From: Marinobacterium profundum
Lineage (GTDB): Bacteria > Pseudomonadota > Gammaproteobacteria > Pseudomonadales > Balneatricaceae
Length of the DNA stretch: 64,000 nucleotides
Direction: 5' to 3'
Assembly (NCBI RefSeq): GCF_001528745.1
Contig: NZ_BCNS01000032.1
Span: forward strand, 1 to 64,000
Each line of letters starts with the position of its first letter. Positions within the stretch are counted from its first letter, which is position 1. Below are positions 19,387 through 29,028 of this stretch, in pieces. The position numbers and the translations under genes were made by a program. The notes under the pieces were generated by a model that saw nothing but the letters and a program-made list of their open reading frames with translations, was not told the origin of the DNA and ran no database searches.

Positions 19387-20121
19387 ATGCGTATTCCGCG
19401 TTGCCACGAACCCCAGCCCATGAACCCCGGCGATACCCTGCTGCTGAGCGACAACAACGTGCAACACCTGGCCCGTACGCTGCGCATGCGAGTGGGGGAT
19501 CAGGTCATGTTATTTAATGGCGATGGCAGCGAGTGCCTTGCCACCCTGACCGAAGTCGACAAGCGCAGCCTGCAGGTACGCATCGACAGCCAGGAAAGAC
19601 CCCAACGCGACAGCGCGCTGCAGATACATATAGGCCAGACCCTGTCCCGTGGTGAGCGCATGGATTATGCCGTACAGAAAGCCACGGAGCTGGGTATGGC
19701 ACGCATGACGCCACTGTTTTCGGAGCGCTGCGAGGTCAAGCTCAAGAGCGAACGCCAGGACAAGCGCCTGCGCCACTGGCAGCAAGTAGCCATCAGCGCC
19801 TGCGAACAGAGCCTGCGCTGCACAGTGCCGCAACTGGATGCCCCCGAACCGCTGGAACACTGGGTCAGCCGCGTCCAGGCTGATCTTAAGCTGGTGCTGC
19901 ATCACCACAGCGCCAGCCCCCTGGGCGGCCTGCCCCGCCCGTCGTCCATAGCCCTGCTCATAGGTCCGGAGGGCGGCCTGACCGAAGCCGAGGTGCAGCT
20001 CGCCATAGCCGCAGGCTTTAAGCCCGTGGCGCTGGGGCCTCGGGTACTGCGCACCGAAACCGCACCCGTGGTAGCCCAGGCCATACTGCAAAGTTACTGG
20101 GGTGATTTAAGCGCCAGCTGA
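19387..20121 (+). CDS. rsmE: 16S rRNA m3U1498 methyltransferase
   Basis: 244 residues, matching RsmE. SPOUT-fold enzyme that methylates U1498 of 16S rRNA using SAM. The C-terminal knot is clear: LLIGPEGGLTEAEV and LGPRVLRTETAPVVA bind SAM. The N-terminal PUA-like part starts MRIPRCHEP, which fixes the start at 19387 rather than an upstream in-frame ATG. It precedes gshB, an arrangement common in gammaproteobacteria. Confidence 0.95.
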   Translation: MRIPRCHEPQPMNPGDTLLLSDNNVQHLARTLRMRVGDQVMLFNGDGSECLATLTEVDKRSLQVRIDSQERPQRDSALQIHIGQTLSRGERMDYAVQKATELGMARMTPLFSERCEVKLKSERQDKRLRHWQQVAISACEQSLRCTVPQLDAPEPLEHWVSRVQADLKLVLHHHSASPLGGLPRPSSIALLIGPEGGLTEAEVQLAIAAGFKPVALGPRVLRTETAPVVAQAILQSYWGDLSAS

Positions 20122-20201
20122 ATCGTCGGCGGTGCTGGCTGCCACCGCCATCCATCGGTACACTTGCCCTATCAACAGGCTTACACAGGATGCACCCGCG
20201 C

Positions 20202-21152
20202 ATGTCCATCAAGGTTGGCATCGTCATGGACCCCATCGAGTCCATCAATTTCAAGAAAGACAGCTCCCTCGCCATGCTCTGGGCCGCCCAGCAGAAAGGC
20301 TGGGAGCTGTACTACATGGAACAGCAGCACCTTTACTCCCGCGATGGCCAGGCCCTGGCCGACATGGCACCACTACGCGTGGCCATGGATCCGGACAACT
20401 GGTTCACCCGTGGCGCATACACCACCAGGCCGCTGGCGGATCTGGATGTGATCCTGATGCGCAAGGACCCGCCGTTCAACAACGAGTTTGTCTACAGCAC
20501 CTACCTGCTGGAGCAGGCTGAGAAGCAGGGCACCCTGGTGGTTAACCCGTCGCAGCGGCTGCGGGACTTCAACGAAAAACTGTTTGCCACCCACTTCCCG
20601 CAGTGCTGCCCGCCGGTACTGGTAACGCGGCGCGATGATCTGTTGCGCCAGTTTCACGCCGAGCACGGCGATGTCATCTTCAAGCCACTGGACGGCATGG
20701 GCGGCAGCCAGATCTTTCGCATCCAGCCCGATGGCGTCAACCTCGGTGTCATTATTGAGACCCTGACCAAATACGGCACCGAAACCATAATGGCGCAGAA
20801 ATACCTGCCCGAAATAGCCCAGGGCGACAAGCGCATCCTGATGGTAGACGGTGAACCCGTGCCCTATGCTCTGGCACGCATTCCCATGGCCGGCGAAACC
20901 CGCGGCAACCTGGCCGCTGGAGGTTCCGGCGAAGGGCGCGAGCTGACCGACCGCGATCGCTGGATCTGCGACCAGATCGGACCCACGCTGCGCGAGCAGG
21001 GTTTGCTGTTTGTCGGTCTGGATGTCATTGGTGACTACCTCACCGAAATCAATGTCACCAGCCCAACCTGCATCCGCGAACTGGATAACCAGTTCGGGCT
21101 CGACATAGGCATGCAGTTGATGGACGCCATTGAGCGCAAGCTACAGGCCTGA
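20202..21152 (+). CDS. gshB: Glutathione synthetase
   Basis: 316 residues, the same length as E. coli GshB. ATP-grasp enzyme that adds glycine to gamma-glutamylcysteine. The N-terminus MSIKVGIVMDPIESINFKKD, the ATP-grasp strand KPLDGMGGSQIFR and the C-terminal VGLDVIGDYLTEINVTSPT are all diagnostic. An ATG twelve bases upstream is in frame, but its ribosome site would be too close. Confidence 0.97.
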   Translation: MSIKVGIVMDPIESINFKKDSSLAMLWAAQQKGWELYYMEQQHLYSRDGQALADMAPLRVAMDPDNWFTRGAYTTRPLADLDVILMRKDPPFNNEFVYSTYLLEQAEKQGTLVVNPSQRLRDFNEKLFATHFPQCCPPVLVTRRDDLLRQFHAEHGDVIFKPLDGMGGSQIFRIQPDGVNLGVIIETLTKYGTETIMAQKYLPEIAQGDKRILMVDGEPVPYALARIPMAGETRGNLAAGGSGEGRELTDRDRWICDQIGPTLREQGLLFVGLDVIGDYLTEINVTSPTCIRELDNQFGLDIGMQLMDAIERKLQA

Positions 21153-21160
21153 GGCGCAGC

Positions 21161-22138
21161 TTGAACAGACTCACCACTGCAATCCCAACTACCACCGGCC
21201 CTGCGCCGGCGGTGGGCCTTATGGATCGGTTTGGTTTTACCCTTTTCGTGGCCATCACAGTACACGCCATAGTGCTGCTGGGGATTAGTTTCTCGACGGC
21301 GGAATTCAAGCCGCCGCGCAAGACGCTGGATATCACCCTGGCACGCTTCGAGTCCGTAGAAGCCCCAAAAGAAGCCGACTTTATCGCCCAGGCCAATCAG
21401 CTGGGCAGTGGCACCGCCGAGACCAAGCGTGCGCCCTCGACGCTCGAAGACGCCCCCTTTCACAGTAACGAACAGCAGCAACAGGCCAGACAGCAAAGCC
21501 TGCCGCAGCCAGAAGCCAAAGAAATTACACCTCAGCCCGTCCCAATACCCGTGCCGGCGCCCGAAATCGCCAAGCCCAAACCCGTAATAGCCACCCCCAA
21601 GCCACAAAAAGTAGTCACCACCACAGCACCCGCCAAACAGAAGCAGAGCAGCCAGCCCGCAGCAGCCAAGTCCGCTGCACCGCCGCCGACGCCTGGGGTT
21701 TCGACCTCGCTGCTGGCCCGCAGTCTGGAGATTGCCAGCCTGCAGGCACAGCTCGACCTGCAACAGGAGCAGTTCTCCAGGAAACCCAGGGTTCGCCGTC
21801 TCACCGCGGCTTCTACGCTAGGCGCCATTGATGCGGCTTACCTGGACAGCTGGCGCCGTGACATCGAACGTACCGGCAACGACAACTACCCCTCAGAAGC
21901 CCGCAAGCAGGGCATTTACGGCAGTCTGCGGCTGCTGGTCTCCATACTGCCGGATGGCAGCGTCAAGAACATAGAGATACTGCAATCTTCGGGTTACAAG
22001 GTCCTCGATGACGCTGCCGTACATATCGTCCAGCTGGCGGCGCCCTTCCCTGCCTTTCCGGTGGAAATGCGCAAAACCACCGATGAACTTGAATTAATTC
22101 GGACCTGGAAATTTGAGAATCAGACCCGGCTGTACTAA
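21161..22138 (+). CDS. TonB-family energy transducer
   Basis: 325 residues from a TTG start (a later ATG at 21221 is possible). One membrane helix near residues 24-45 is followed by a Gln- and Pro-rich periplasmic linker with PVPIPVPAPE-type repeats, and by a C-terminal TonB domain (YPSEARKQGIYGSLRL ... LIRTWKF). TonB proteins pass proton-motive energy to outer-membrane receptors. In Pseudomonas aeruginosa the gene at this position is tonB3, linked to twitching motility. No exbB/exbD adjoin it. It is eight bases after gshB, so the two are probably cotranscribed. Confidence 0.88.
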   Translation: MNRLTTAIPTTTGPAPAVGLMDRFGFTLFVAITVHAIVLLGISFSTAEFKPPRKTLDITLARFESVEAPKEADFIAQANQLGSGTAETKRAPSTLEDAPFHSNEQQQQARQQSLPQPEAKEITPQPVPIPVPAPEIAKPKPVIATPKPQKVVTTTAPAKQKQSSQPAAAKSAAPPPTPGVSTSLLARSLEIASLQAQLDLQQEQFSRKPRVRRLTAASTLGAIDAAYLDSWRRDIERTGNDNYPSEARKQGIYGSLRLLVSILPDGSVKNIEILQSSGYKVLDDAAVHIVQLAAPFPAFPVEMRKTTDELELIRTWKFENQTRLY

Positions 22139-22172
22139 TCCTTTAGGTGAACCTCCCAAATGATGTACGCCA

Positions 22173-22742
22173 ATGTCTTTCAAGACCAGCAGTCTGCGCG
22201 ACCAGTTTCTGATCTCGATGCCGCACATGCACGATGCCCATTTCGAGCATACCGTGACCTACATCTGTGATCACAGCGAGTACGGCGCCATGGGCATCGT
22301 CATCAACCGCCCACTCGACCTGCGCCTGGATGCTTTGCTCAAGCACCTGGACACCGAAGACAGTCTGCCGGTAAAGGATAACCGCCAGATTTACGCCGGC
22401 GGCCCGGTTCAGGGCGAGCGCGGCTTCGTGCTGCACCGCTGCCAGGACAGCCCATGGCTGGCCACCTATCAGGTGACCAATGAAGTCTGCCTGACCACCT
22501 CCATCGATATTCTCGAAAGTATCGCCGCAGGCAAGGGCACGCCGGATGCACTGATCGCACTGGGTTATGCCGGCTGGGGTGCCGGACAACTTGAACGCGA
22601 AATCAGCGATAACGCCTGGCTCAGCTGCCCGGCCAATCTCGATATACTGTTTAATCTGCCCGCCGAACAACGCCTGCATGCCGCCGCCTCGACTCTGGGT
22701 ATCAACCTGGATCTGCTCACCGCTCAGGTCGGTCACACCTGA
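22173..22742 (+). CDS. yqgE: YqgE/AlgH family protein
   Basis: 189 residues of the UPF0301/DUF179 family. The biochemical function is unknown; AlgH was named from alginate regulation in Pseudomonas. Family motifs include LRDQFLISMPHM, HTVTYICDH, GAMGIVINRP, IYAGGPV and ALGYAGWGAGQLE. It sits in the conserved order gshB-tonB-yqgE-ruvX. Confidence 0.95.
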   Translation: MSFKTSSLRDQFLISMPHMHDAHFEHTVTYICDHSEYGAMGIVINRPLDLRLDALLKHLDTEDSLPVKDNRQIYAGGPVQGERGFVLHRCQDSPWLATYQVTNEVCLTTSIDILESIAAGKGTPDALIALGYAGWGAGQLEREISDNAWLSCPANLDILFNLPAEQRLHAAASTLGINLDLLTAQVGHT

Positions 22743-22794
22743 GTCACATAGCTCCCAAGCTGCAACCCGATACTGCTGAACCCACAACCAGCTG

Positions 22795-22823
22795 TTAAGT
22801 TGTTACGCCAACTTGGCTATAAT
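22795..22823 (+). promoter_or_regulatory. Probable sigma-70 promoter of ruvX-pyrR-pyrB-pyrC'
   Basis: A perfect -10 TATAAT at 22818-22823 is 17 bases downstream of a weak -35 (TTAAGT, 22795-22800). It lies in the 162-bp gap after yqgE, before four closely spaced genes. Confidence 0.55.
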
Positions 22824-22904
22824 GATGCGCGATTCTGACCCCGCACCCCTGTGGGCGCCGGACCCTCTCACCGCCTCCCCGGGCCATCAAATATTGCGGA
22901 TTTA

Positions 22905-23381
22905 ATGAGCGCAGACTGCCTACAGGCATTAGCCTTCGACTTCGGAACCACCCGTATTGGCGTCGCCGTCGGCCAGACCCTTACCGCCACCGCCACCGCA
23001 ATCGCACCTGTCAGTGCACGCGACGGCATTCCCGACTGGGATCAGATAGACCGTATAGTGCAGGAATGGTCTCCCGACGCCCTGGTGGTTGGCATCCCTC
23101 TGAACATGGATGGCAGCATCAGCGACATGGCCCGGCGAGCACGCAAGTTTGCCAACCGCATGCATGAACGCTACCAGCTGCCGAGCTTTCTGATGGATGA
23201 GCGCCTGAGTACACGTGAAGCCAAAGCGATTCACCGCGCCGCCGGCGGCGGCACCAATTACAAGAAGGAATCGGTGGACGGCATAGCGGCACAACTGATT
23301 CTTGAAAGCTGGTTTTCCAGCGAGCAACGCATTCCCAGCCACTCTCGACTGGAGGACCTCTATGACATCGGACAATCTTAG
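22905..23381 (+). CDS. ruvX: YqgF/RuvX RNase H-fold nuclease (pre-16S rRNA processing)
   Basis: 158 residues. RNase H-like fold with the first catalytic Asp in [15 protein letters not shown], the second acidic residue in DERLSTREA and the third in [10 protein letters not shown]. Family members act on the 5' end of 16S rRNA and have been proposed as Holliday junction resolvases. The ATG at 22905 gives the usual length. The end overlaps pyrR by 20 bases. Confidence 0.94.
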   Translation: MSADCLQALAFDFGTTRIGVAVGQTLTATATAIAPVSARDGIPDWDQIDRIVQEWSPDALVVGIPLNMDGSISDMARRARKFANRMHERYQLPSFLMDERLSTREAKAIHRAAGGGTNYKKESVDGIAAQLILESWFSSEQRIPSHSRLEDLYDIGQS

Positions 23382-23871
23382 TGTCGACGCCTTGCTCGAC
23401 AACATGGCCATACAACTCAAATCCATTCTGGAGCAGCGCCAGATCAGCAATCCGCTGATCGTGGGTATCCGCACCGGCGGCGTCTGGCTGGCTGAGCGAC
23501 TGCAGCAAAAACTCGCCCTGCAGGAACCCATAGGTATTCTGGATATTTCGTTCTACCGCGACGACTTCACCAAGAAGGGCCTTAACCCCAGCGTGCAGCC
23601 ATCCCAGTTGCAGGGCGACACCGAAGGCCGCCACATTATTCTGGTGGACGATGTCCTCATGTCCGGGCGTACCGTGCGCGCGGCGCTCAATGAGCTGTTC
23701 GACTATGGCCGTCCTGCTTCGGTCATCCTGGTGACACTGCTGGATCTGCAACGCCGCGAACTGCCGGTGCAGGCCGACGTTGTGGGCGGCACCCTGGTGC
23801 TGGGCCCCAATCAGGTCGTCAAGCTCAGTGGCCCGCAGCCGCTGGAACTCACCATTCGTCAACGTACCTGA
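23362..23871 (+). CDS. pyrR: PyrR bifunctional regulator/uracil phosphoribosyltransferase
   Basis: 169 residues. The PRPP-binding loop is [17 protein letters not shown] and the N-terminal part has [14 protein letters not shown]. In Bacillus PyrR binds pyr mRNA and converts uracil to UMP. In Pseudomonas it is thought to act differently, since there the pyrB leader is not a classical attenuator. Start fixed by GGAGG six bases before ATG at 23362, inside the end of ruvX. pyrB follows after 14 bases. Confidence 0.94.
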   Translation: MTSDNLSVDALLDNMAIQLKSILEQRQISNPLIVGIRTGGVWLAERLQQKLALQEPIGILDISFYRDDFTKKGLNPSVQPSQLQGDTEGRHIILVDDVLMSGRTVRAALNELFDYGRPASVILVTLLDLQRRELPVQADVVGGTLVLGPNQVVKLSGPQPLELTIRQRT

Positions 23872-23885
23872 TTCGGGCCCATATC

Positions 23886-24896
23886 ATGTTTGAACACAAC
23901 GATCCCAACCGGATTCAGCTCAACAGCAATGGTCAGCTGCGCCATTTTCTGACCACCGAAGGCCTGTCCCGCGAACTGCTGACCGAGATTCTCGATACCG
24001 CTGACTCCTTTGTCGATATGGGTGCCAAGCAGATCAAGAAAATGCCGCTGCTGCGTGGCCGCACTGTAGTCAACCTGTTCTTCGAAGCCAGTACTCGCAC
24101 CCTCAGCACCTTTGAGCTCGCCGCCAAGCGCCTGTCCGCCGACGTACTGAACCTCAACATCAGTACTTCGTCCACCTCCAAGGGCGAAACCCTGAAAGAC
24201 ACCTTGATGACGCTGGAAGCCATGCATTCGGACATGTTTGTGGTACGCCACGCAGACAGCGGCGCGGCTCACTTTATCGCCAGCCAGGTGACACCCCATG
24301 TCGCTGTGATCAATGCCGGCGATGGCCGCCATGCGCACCCGACTCAGGCCATGCTCGATATGCTGACCATCCGCCGCCACAAGGGCAGTTTCGAGCCACT
24401 GAAATTCGCCATTGTTGGCGACATTCTGCATTCCCGTGTAGCGCGCTCGCAAATCCATGCACTGCGTACTCTGGGCGCCTGCGAAATCCGAGTTATAGCC
24501 CCCAAGACACTGCTGCCGCGCCATATAGAAGCCATGGGCGTGAAAGTGTTCACCGACATGCGCCAGGGGCTGAAAGATGTCGATGTCATCATGATGCTGC
24601 GCCTGCAAAAGGAACGCATGACCAGCGCCCTGCTGCCGAGCGAATCCGAGTTCTACAAGCTCTATGGCATGACCACCGAAAAGCTGGCCTACGCCCGTCC
24701 CGACGCCGTGGTCATGCACCCGGGCCCGATCAACCGCGGCGTCGAAATAGAATCCGCCATCGCCGACGGCCCCCGCTCGCTGATTCTCGATCAGGTGACC
24801 AACGGCATCGCCGTGCGCATGGCCGTGATGTCCATGGCCATGAGCGGCCAGATGGTCGAAAAGCAGCTGCAGCAATCGGCCTCCGCCGCCCACTGA
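23886..24896 (+). CDS. pyrB: Aspartate carbamoyltransferase catalytic subunit
   Basis: 336 residues. It joins carbamoyl phosphate and aspartate in pyrimidine synthesis. The carbamoyl-phosphate site [13 protein letters not shown], the region [21 protein letters not shown] and HPGPINRG are all present. The protein has about 25 more N-terminal residues than E. coli PyrB, as in Pseudomonas, where that extension contributes to nucleotide control and to the dodecamer with the pseudo-dihydroorotase encoded next. Only 20 bases separate the two genes. Confidence 0.97.
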   Translation: MFEHNDPNRIQLNSNGQLRHFLTTEGLSRELLTEILDTADSFVDMGAKQIKKMPLLRGRTVVNLFFEASTRTLSTFELAAKRLSADVLNLNISTSSTSKGETLKDTLMTLEAMHSDMFVVRHADSGAAHFIASQVTPHVAVINAGDGRHAHPTQAMLDMLTIRRHKGSFEPLKFAIVGDILHSRVARSQIHALRTLGACEIRVIAPKTLLPRHIEAMGVKVFTDMRQGLKDVDVIMMLRLQKERMTSALLPSESEFYKLYGMTTEKLAYARPDAVVMHPGPINRGVEIESAIADGPRSLILDQVTNGIAVRMAVMSMAMSGQMVEKQLQQSASAAH

Positions 24897-24916
24897 CCAC
24901 AACAGGAAACCACTCG

Positions 24917-26188
24917 ATGAACATCAAGATAGCCGGTGGCCGTGTGATCGACCCGAGCCAGTCACTGGACAAGATCTGCGACCTGTATATCAGTAACGGC
25001 GTTATCGCAGCCCTTGGCGATGCACCGGCGGGCTTTGTACCAGACAGCACCCTGGATGCCACCGGCCAGGTGGTCTGCCCTGGGCTGGTCGATCTGTGTG
25101 CTCACCTGCGCGAGCCTGGCGCCACTCACAAGGGCAGCATCGCCCAGGAAAGCCAGGCCGCAGCCGCAGGCGGCATCACCACCCTGGTGGCAATGCCGAC
25201 CACCAGCCCGATCGTCGATACCCCGGCGGTCGCTCAGCTGATCCAGGACAAGGCCCGTGCCGCCGGCAAGACCCGCGTCCTGCCCATGGGTGCCCTGACC
25301 CAGGGCCTGGCGGGTGAGCAGCTGTCACCGATGCACGCCCTGGCAAGCTCCGGCTGCATTGCCTTTACCAACAGCCGCCGCCCCATTCGTAGCAGCCTGG
25401 TGCTGATGCGCTGCCTTGAGTACGCCGCCACCCATGATCTGCTGGTGGTGTTTCAGGCCCAGGACGCTGAACTCGCCGGCGGCTGCATGCACGACGATAC
25501 CACCAGCACTCGACTGGGCCTTGCCGGCATCCCGGAAGCCGCCGAAACAGTGGAAGTGGCACGCTGTCTGATGCTGATCGAGCAGACCGACGCACGGGCG
25601 CATTTCGGCCAGATATCCTGCGAGCGCTCAGCTCGCATGATCATGGAGGCACGCGAACGCGGCCTGAAGGTGAGTGCCGATATAGCAGTCCACCACCTGC
25701 TGCTCAGTGACAGCAACGTCAATGGCTTTGACAGTAACTTCCATGTGATACCGCCGTTGCGCAGCCAGCTGGACCGTGCCGGCCTGCGTCAGGCGCTGCT
25801 GGCCGATGGTATCCAGGCAATCTGTTCAGACCACCAACCCCATGACCCCATCGCCAAACAGGCCCCTTTTGCCGCCACTGAACCAGGCATCGCCGGCCTC
25901 GAAACACTGCTGTCACTGAGCCTGATGCTGGTTGAGCAAGATGTACTTGAACTGCCGCAGCTCATCGCAAAACTGACCTGGGAGCCTGCACAGGTCCTGG
26001 GCATTCAGGCCGGCACGCTGGCACCAGGTGCCCCGGCGGATATTTGCGTGTTCGACCCGGCGGCACACTGGACGCCATCGGCGGCCACAACCCGCTCCGG
26101 CGGCGCCAACAGCCCCTTTATGGGTATGGAACTGCGTGGTCAGGTGACCCATACCTTGCTGGGCGGTACTACCGTGTTTCAACGCTAG
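24917..26188 (+). CDS. pyrC': Inactive dihydroorotase-like subunit of aspartate transcarbamoylase (PyrC')
   Basis: 423 residues with the type I dihydroorotase fold but without its metal site. The D-x-H-x-H motif reads D59-L-C61-A-H63, so the first zinc His is Cys. The usual HAED region reads FQAQD, and the usual H-x-x-H reads HFGQIS. In Pseudomonas such a PyrC' is a structural partner that PyrB needs for activity, while a separate pyrC supplies the enzyme. The same role is inferred here from the missing ligands and the pyrB neighbour. A 15-bp terminator stem follows the stop. Confidence 0.92.
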   Translation: MNIKIAGGRVIDPSQSLDKICDLYISNGVIAALGDAPAGFVPDSTLDATGQVVCPGLVDLCAHLREPGATHKGSIAQESQAAAAGGITTLVAMPTTSPIVDTPAVAQLIQDKARAAGKTRVLPMGALTQGLAGEQLSPMHALASSGCIAFTNSRRPIRSSLVLMRCLEYAATHDLLVVFQAQDAELAGGCMHDDTTSTRLGLAGIPEAAETVEVARCLMLIEQTDARAHFGQISCERSARMIMEARERGLKVSADIAVHHLLLSDSNVNGFDSNFHVIPPLRSQLDRAGLRQALLADGIQAICSDHQPHDPIAKQAPFAATEPGIAGLETLLSLSLMLVEQDVLELPQLIAKLTWEPAQVLGIQAGTLAPGAPADICVFDPAAHWTPSAATTRSGGANSPFMGMELRGQVTHTLLGGTTVFQR

Positions 26189-26194
26189 CACGTC

Positions 26195-26227
26195 AAGGCG
26201 GTGCTGCAGCCCTGCAGCACCGCCTTT
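26195..26227 (+). terminator. Terminator of the pyr operon
   Basis: AAGGCGGTGCTGCAG / CTGCAGCACCGCCTT, a perfect 15-bp stem with a two-base loop at the centre of a palindrome and a short T run. It lies six bases after the pyrC' stop. Confidence 0.85.
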
Positions 26228-26480
26228 CAGCCATATTCACTCGAATCTCAACGAGCCGTGTGAAAATTGATTTTCCCCTTTAATGTTCTAGGCTTAAGCG
26301 GCTCGCCTAACTCAGGGACGATCATGGCCAGATGCATTCAAACCGTTGCAACACCGCCCTTGGGAACAGCCATTCCGGCCCCTTGTTACCGACCCTTTAT
26401 CTGTAAACACAGACCACCGAAACAACCATTTTTTCACATGGCCGCACTGGCACAGACCTCAGCCAAGAAGGACTACCGGC

Positions 26481-26984
26481 ATGCTTTCTTTTCGTCGATT
26501 GATACTTTCATTGAACCTGCTGCTTTTCGTCGCCCTGCCAGGCCAGGCCGATGACACTACAAGCGGGCCTGTGCTGACACTCAGCGGCACCATCAGTGTG
26601 ACCAACAGCGACAGCAACACTTATGTATTTGATATGGCCATGCTTGAAGCACTACCGCAGTACAGTTTCACCACATCCACTCCCTGGTACCCTGAGCCAC
26701 ACAAGTTCTCAGGCCCGCTGATGCGGGATATCCTTGCCAAGGTTGGAGCCAACGGCGAAACCCTTACGGCGGTTGCTCTGAACGAGTACAAGGTGCGTAT
26801 ACCTGTGGACAACAGCACCCGCTTCAACCTGATCGTGGCGACACACAGGGATGACAAGCACATGACCGTACGTGAGAAAGGTCCCCTGTTCGTGCTCTAT
26901 CCTTTTGATAACGATAGCGAAACCCAGAGCCAGGTATACTACGACCGCTCCATATGGCAACTTAAGGCTATCCACATCGAGTAA
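26481..26984 (+). CDS. Periplasmic molybdopterin-binding-fold protein lacking cysteine
   Basis: 167 residues. A signal peptide (MLSFRRLILSLNLLLFVALPGQAD) is followed by a domain resembling the oxidoreductase molybdopterin-binding (sulfite-oxidase-like) fold: LTLSGTI, a DMAMLEALP segment, KFSGPLMRDILAKVG, VALNEYKVRIP and a C-terminal YYDRSIWQLKAIHIE. The whole protein contains no cysteine, so the residue that normally binds molybdenum is absent and enzymatic redox activity is unlikely. The start at 26481 has AAGGA in front. It lies 27 bases before a GGDEF-EAL gene, which suggests it supplies a ligand signal to that membrane protein. Fold by resemblance; role inferred. Confidence 0.75.
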   Translation: MLSFRRLILSLNLLLFVALPGQADDTTSGPVLTLSGTISVTNSDSNTYVFDMAMLEALPQYSFTTSTPWYPEPHKFSGPLMRDILAKVGANGETLTAVALNEYKVRIPVDNSTRFNLIVATHRDDKHMTVREKGPLFVLYPFDNDSETQSQVYYDRSIWQLKAIHIE

Positions 26985-27011
26985 CATCGCCGGAGCCACA
27001 AAGACGAACAC

Positions 27012-28973
27012 ATGCAGTCAAACAAGAGCATCACCTACTGGCTCATTCTGATCAGCACCTCTTTGCTGCTGGTGTTTTCCGGTGTGCTGTATCTGCAGTT
27101 TCACCATAGCCGTCTGCTCAGCGGCACTGTCCAGTACAACGAGAGCAATGTCAGCTGGAATATTTTTCAGCTGCAATCAGAAGCATTGCGCTTCAACAAT
27201 GCGCTCTACACCGCGGTGCTGGACCCCTCCAGCATCGACATGAACAAGCTGCGCCTGCGACACGATATTTTTTACAGCCGCGTCGATACGGTCACCTTCA
27301 ACCCGGCGTCCGAGCAACTCCTCAACGGCACTGCCTACCTTACAATTATCAAGAGCACCTACGATTTTCTGGAAAGTATCGACCCCTACTTTGGCGAGAG
27401 CTACCGCAAGCCATTGGATCGCGAAGCAATGCTCGCCATCCTGCAGCAGCTCGTGCCTCTGCAGGAAAAACTGAACGACCTATCACTTGCCTCGGTGCAC
27501 CAATCCGGCCTCCATGCAGAAAATCGCGCAGCTGAAGTTCAACGCCAGATTGCCATCAGCACCAGGCTTATCCTGTTCCAGCTGGTACTGACGCTACTCT
27601 TTTTCTATATCGTTGTTCGACAGATCAAGCAATTGCAGGCCAGCCGGGAAGACCTCAGCAAGGTGGCCAATTACGACCCCCTTACGAGCCTGCCTAACCG
27701 ACGTCTGTTTCTCGACCGGCTGGAACAGGAACTAAAAAAAGTACACCGCACCAAAGATCACCTGGCGCTGCTGTTTCTCGACCTCGACAACTTCAAGGAT
27801 ATCAACGATACCCTGGGTCACGAAGTCGGTGATCTGTTGCTACAGGAGGCCGCACGACGGCTCAGAAAATGCGTGCGTGAGTCCGATACGGTGTCTCGCC
27901 TGGGCGGCGACGAGTTCACCATTATTCTGAGTGATATGGCGAGCACCGAAAATGTTGCCGGTATCAGCGAGGCGATTTTAAAAACCCTCAGCGATCCGTT
28001 TGAACTCGATGGACGGGAAGGCTTTGTGTCTGCCAGCATAGGCATTACGTTTTACCCCGACGATGCCGACGACGTAAACTCACTGCTCAAGAACGCCGAC
28101 CAGGCCATGTATGTTGCCAAGGAGCGGGGACGCAACCGCTTCCATTACTTCACCGCCTCCATGCAGGAAGCGGCTCAGACCAAAATGCATCTGGTCAATG
28201 ACCTTCGCAGCGCCCTGGCGAAGAAAGAGTTCCAGCTGCATTACCAGCCCATTGTCGAGCTCACCACCGGCATTGTGCACAAGGCAGAAGTATTGCTGCG
28301 CTGGAAACATCCGCTGCGCGGCATAATCAGCCCACTTGAGTTTATCCCAGCTGCCGAAGAAACGGGCTTGATCATCGACATAGGCAACTGGGTCTTCCAT
28401 GAAGCCGCCTGTCAGGCCCAGCGCTGGCGTCAGCAGTACCAGTCGAGCTTCCAGCTGAGCGTAAATACGTCCCCGCTACAGCTTCGGGCCGATACAAACA
28501 GCTTTGAGAGTTGGCGCAGCAGCCTGAAGTCCCTCGAGCTGCCTGGCAATGCTATCGCCATCGAAATTACCGAAAGCCTGCTGATGGATGCCAGTTTTGC
28601 CAAACGCCTGGTAGCCATTCACGCCATGGGGGTGGAAGTATCGCTGGATGACTTCGGCACTGGCTACTCGTCCATGTCCTATCTGAAAAAATTCGACATC
28701 GACTACCTCAAGATCGACAAATCCTTTGTTGCCAATCTGCAACAGGGCTCAAGTGATCTGGCCATTTGCGAAGCGGTTATCGTAATGGCCCACAAGCTGG
28801 GTATTATGGTCATTGCTGAAGGTATCGAGACATTAGAGCAACGCAACTTGCTCAATGCCATGGGCTGCGATTTCGGGCAGGGATATCTGTTCTCTTACCC
28901 GGTTCCGGCAACGGCCTTTGAAAAGCTGTTCGAATCCCGCCCCAAACCACTGACTGTTACAGACCAGAAGTAG
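27012..28973 (+). CDS. Membrane diguanylate cyclase/phosphodiesterase (GGDEF-EAL)
   Basis: 653 residues. Two membrane helices (about 10-31 and 190-207) bracket a periplasmic sensor of roughly 155 residues with no recognised family. The cytoplasmic half has a GGDEF domain with an intact GGDEF at 298-302 and an inhibitory RxxD site (R289-ESD) five residues before it, then an EAL domain (E426-V-L, NTS, EITES, DDFGTGYSS, KIDKSF, AEGIET). Both activities look possible: c-di-GMP synthesis with product inhibition and hydrolysis. Cotranscribed with the preceding periplasmic protein, a likely sensory partner. Confidence 0.93.
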   Translation: MQSNKSITYWLILISTSLLLVFSGVLYLQFHHSRLLSGTVQYNESNVSWNIFQLQSEALRFNNALYTAVLDPSSIDMNKLRLRHDIFYSRVDTVTFNPASEQLLNGTAYLTIIKSTYDFLESIDPYFGESYRKPLDREAMLAILQQLVPLQEKLNDLSLASVHQSGLHAENRAAEVQRQIAISTRLILFQLVLTLLFFYIVVRQIKQLQASREDLSKVANYDPLTSLPNRRLFLDRLEQELKKVHRTKDHLALLFLDLDNFKDINDTLGHEVGDLLLQEAARRLRKCVRESDTVSRLGGDEFTIILSDMASTENVAGISEAILKTLSDPFELDGREGFVSASIGITFYPDDADDVNSLLKNADQAMYVAKERGRNRFHYFTASMQEAAQTKMHLVNDLRSALAKKEFQLHYQPIVELTTGIVHKAEVLLRWKHPLRGIISPLEFIPAAEETGLIIDIGNWVFHEAACQAQRWRQQYQSSFQLSVNTSPLQLRADTNSFESWRSSLKSLELPGNAIAIEITESLLMDASFAKRLVAIHAMGVEVSLDDFGTGYSSMSYLKKFDIDYLKIDKSFVANLQQGSSDLAICEAVIVMAHKLGIMVIAEGIETLEQRNLLNAMGCDFGQGYLFSYPVPATAFEKLFESRPKPLTVTDQK

Positions 28974-29028
28974 ACGCCAAGCCGCCTCTGTGCGCGCCTA
29001 ACGCATCATCACTATCGAGAGACTCCAA

